DNA from: an uncultured Bacteroidales bacterium
GTDB taxonomy: Bacteria > Bacteroidota > Bacteroidia > Bacteroidales > UBA932
Assembly: GCA_937898205.1 (NCBI GenBank)
Contig: CALEJC010000079.1
Span: 1-5,816, forward strand
DNA length: 5,816 bases
Reading direction: 5' to 3'
In this document: positions 4,968 to 5,816 of the stretch, piece after piece
Numbering within the stretch: the stretch's first letter is position 1
Layout of the letters: each line of letters opens with the position of its first letter
Program-made: the position numbers and the translations under genes
Notes under the pieces: model-generated
Told to the model about the DNA's origin: nothing
The model's input: the letters and a program-made list of their open reading frames with translations, nothing else
Databases searched by the model: none

Positions 4968-5816
4968 AAAATCAGTTCATTCCTGTTGCTCTCAAAGGTT
5001 TTGGTATGGGAGCAGCCAATGTTGTTCCGGGTGTGAGCGGTGGCACAATCGCTCTTCTGACCGGTATTTATTCCCAAGTTATAGATGCAATCAGTGCACT
5101 CACAGATATCAGCTTATGGAAGTCTTTGTTCAAGGGCCAGTTTAAAGATTTCTGGCAGAAGATCAACGGCAATTTCCTTGTGGCTCTTGCTGTAGGCATC
5201 TTGGTGAGCGTGTTTTCTCTTGCAAAATTGATGACCTATGTGCTCACCTATTACCCGATCATGACATGGGCCTTCTTCTTCGGTCTGATCATAGCTTCTT
5301 CTATCGTGATGTTCCGCGATATTAAAGGCTGGGGAGTCAAAGAGGTGCTTTTTGTGATTCTTGGCGTGGTGCTCGGTGTAGTGGTCTGCACACTCTCTCC
5401 AACCCAGACTACCAACGATCTGTGGTTTATCTTCGTGAGTGGAGCAATCTCCATCTGTACTATGATTCTTCCCGGCGTGTCCGGCAGCTTTGTGCTGCTG
5501 ATCCTTGGCAAGTATGACTACATCATGAACGCCATTTCGGATCTTGATATTCCTGTCCTTCTCGTGTTTGGCGCCGGCTGTCTGGTGGGTATCCTCGCAT
5601 TTGCCAAGCTTCTTCATTGGCTTCTCGGACGTTGGGAGAAGCAGACGCTCCTCGTGCTTCTCGGATTTGTGCTTGGCTCTTTGATAAGAGTATGGCCTTG
5701 GTCTGACAAGCTTGCAATCGCAGAGGCTCAGGCTTTGCGCACAGGAGTCCCTGCGCTGGAGATGGATCTTCAGATCCCCGGCGCAATCATCTGCTGCGTG
5801 GTGGGTATTGTGCTTG
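4964..5816 (+). CDS. DUF368 / PopT-type polyprenyl-phosphate transporter, C-terminus missing
   Basis: The first 284 residues of an inner-membrane protein, open at the right window edge. Two copies of the DUF368 hallmark are visible: GMGAANVVPGVSGGT (14-28) and ICTMILPGVSGSF (164-176), consistent with the internally duplicated fold of the family. Hydrophobic segments lie at about 15-36, 70-89, 96-115, 126-144, 155-182, 196-218, 227-245 and from 270 on. DUF368 proteins (PopT) were shown, alongside DedA-family UptA, to recycle undecaprenyl phosphate across the cytoplasmic membrane for reuse in peptidoglycan and other envelope glycan synthesis. The start codon overlaps the preceding stop by 4 bases (ATGA), so translation is probably coupled, and there is no Shine-Dalgarno sequence. 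Family assignment is strong; the transport role here is inferred from characterised members. Confidence 0.92.
   Translation, partial: MKNQFIPVALKGFGMGAANVVPGVSGGTIALLTGIYSQVIDAISALTDISLWKSLFKGQFKDFWQKINGNFLVALAVGILVSVFSLAKLMTYVLTYYPIMTWAFFFGLIIASSIVMFRDIKGWGVKEVLFVILGVVLGVVVCTLSPTQTTNDLWFIFVSGAISICTMILPGVSGSFVLLILGKYDYIMNAISDLDIPVLLVFGAGCLVGILAFAKLLHWLLGRWEKQTLLVLLGFVLGSLIRVWPWSDKLAIAEAQALRTGVPALEMDLQIPGAIICCVVGIVL

Noticed and set aside
5114..5617. 167-codon open frame antisense to the DUF368 gene
   Set aside because: The product is rich in His, Lys and Glu, as expected from the reverse complement of hydrophobic membrane codons. The sense strand carries both DUF368 motifs.

Overview
This 5.8-kb window looks like chromosomal housekeeping DNA from a member of Bacteroidota, probably Bacteroidales. 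The evidence is four matches to the Bacteroides-type -7 promoter element (TAnnTTTG) directly before gene starts, almost no Shine-Dalgarno sequence, and a typical set of core genes. Base composition is near-balanced and even across the window. Genus cannot be assigned from this sequence. There is no IS element, phage gene, CRISPR array, tRNA or rRNA.

Layout from left to right: (1) the N-terminal part of a polyprenyl synthetase on the minus strand, running off the left edge; (2) a 54-bp divergent promoter region; (3) a complete U32-family protein, probably a TrhP-like RNA-modification factor, on the plus strand; (4) a convergent, overlapping gene on the minus strand for the RdgB/HAM1 house-cleaning nucleotidase, translated 2 bp after (5) an eight-helix LPG-synthase-TM/UPF0104 membrane protein; (6) a 41-bp divergent promoter region with two back-to-back -7 boxes; (7) a plus-strand three-gene run with tight junctions: a PfkB-family (adenosine-kinase-like) kinase, a 159-residue uncharacterised protein, and a DUF368/PopT-type polyprenyl-phosphate transporter that runs off the right edge. 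No gene-free stretch exceeds 60 bp.

Several products touch isoprenoid lipids or membrane lipids (polyprenyl synthetase, LPG-synthase-TM protein, DUF368 transporter), while RdgB, the PfkB kinase and the U32 protein concern nucleotides or RNA. They occupy separate transcription units, so a single pathway is not implied.

I did not find an undescribed system. The most unusual points are regulatory and architectural: two compact divergent promoters that form imperfect palindromes, a kinase gene (and probably the U32 gene) whose mRNA should be leaderless or nearly so, and an intrinsic terminator for the U32 gene whose hairpin is made from the antisense of the conserved SHRG codons of rdgB.
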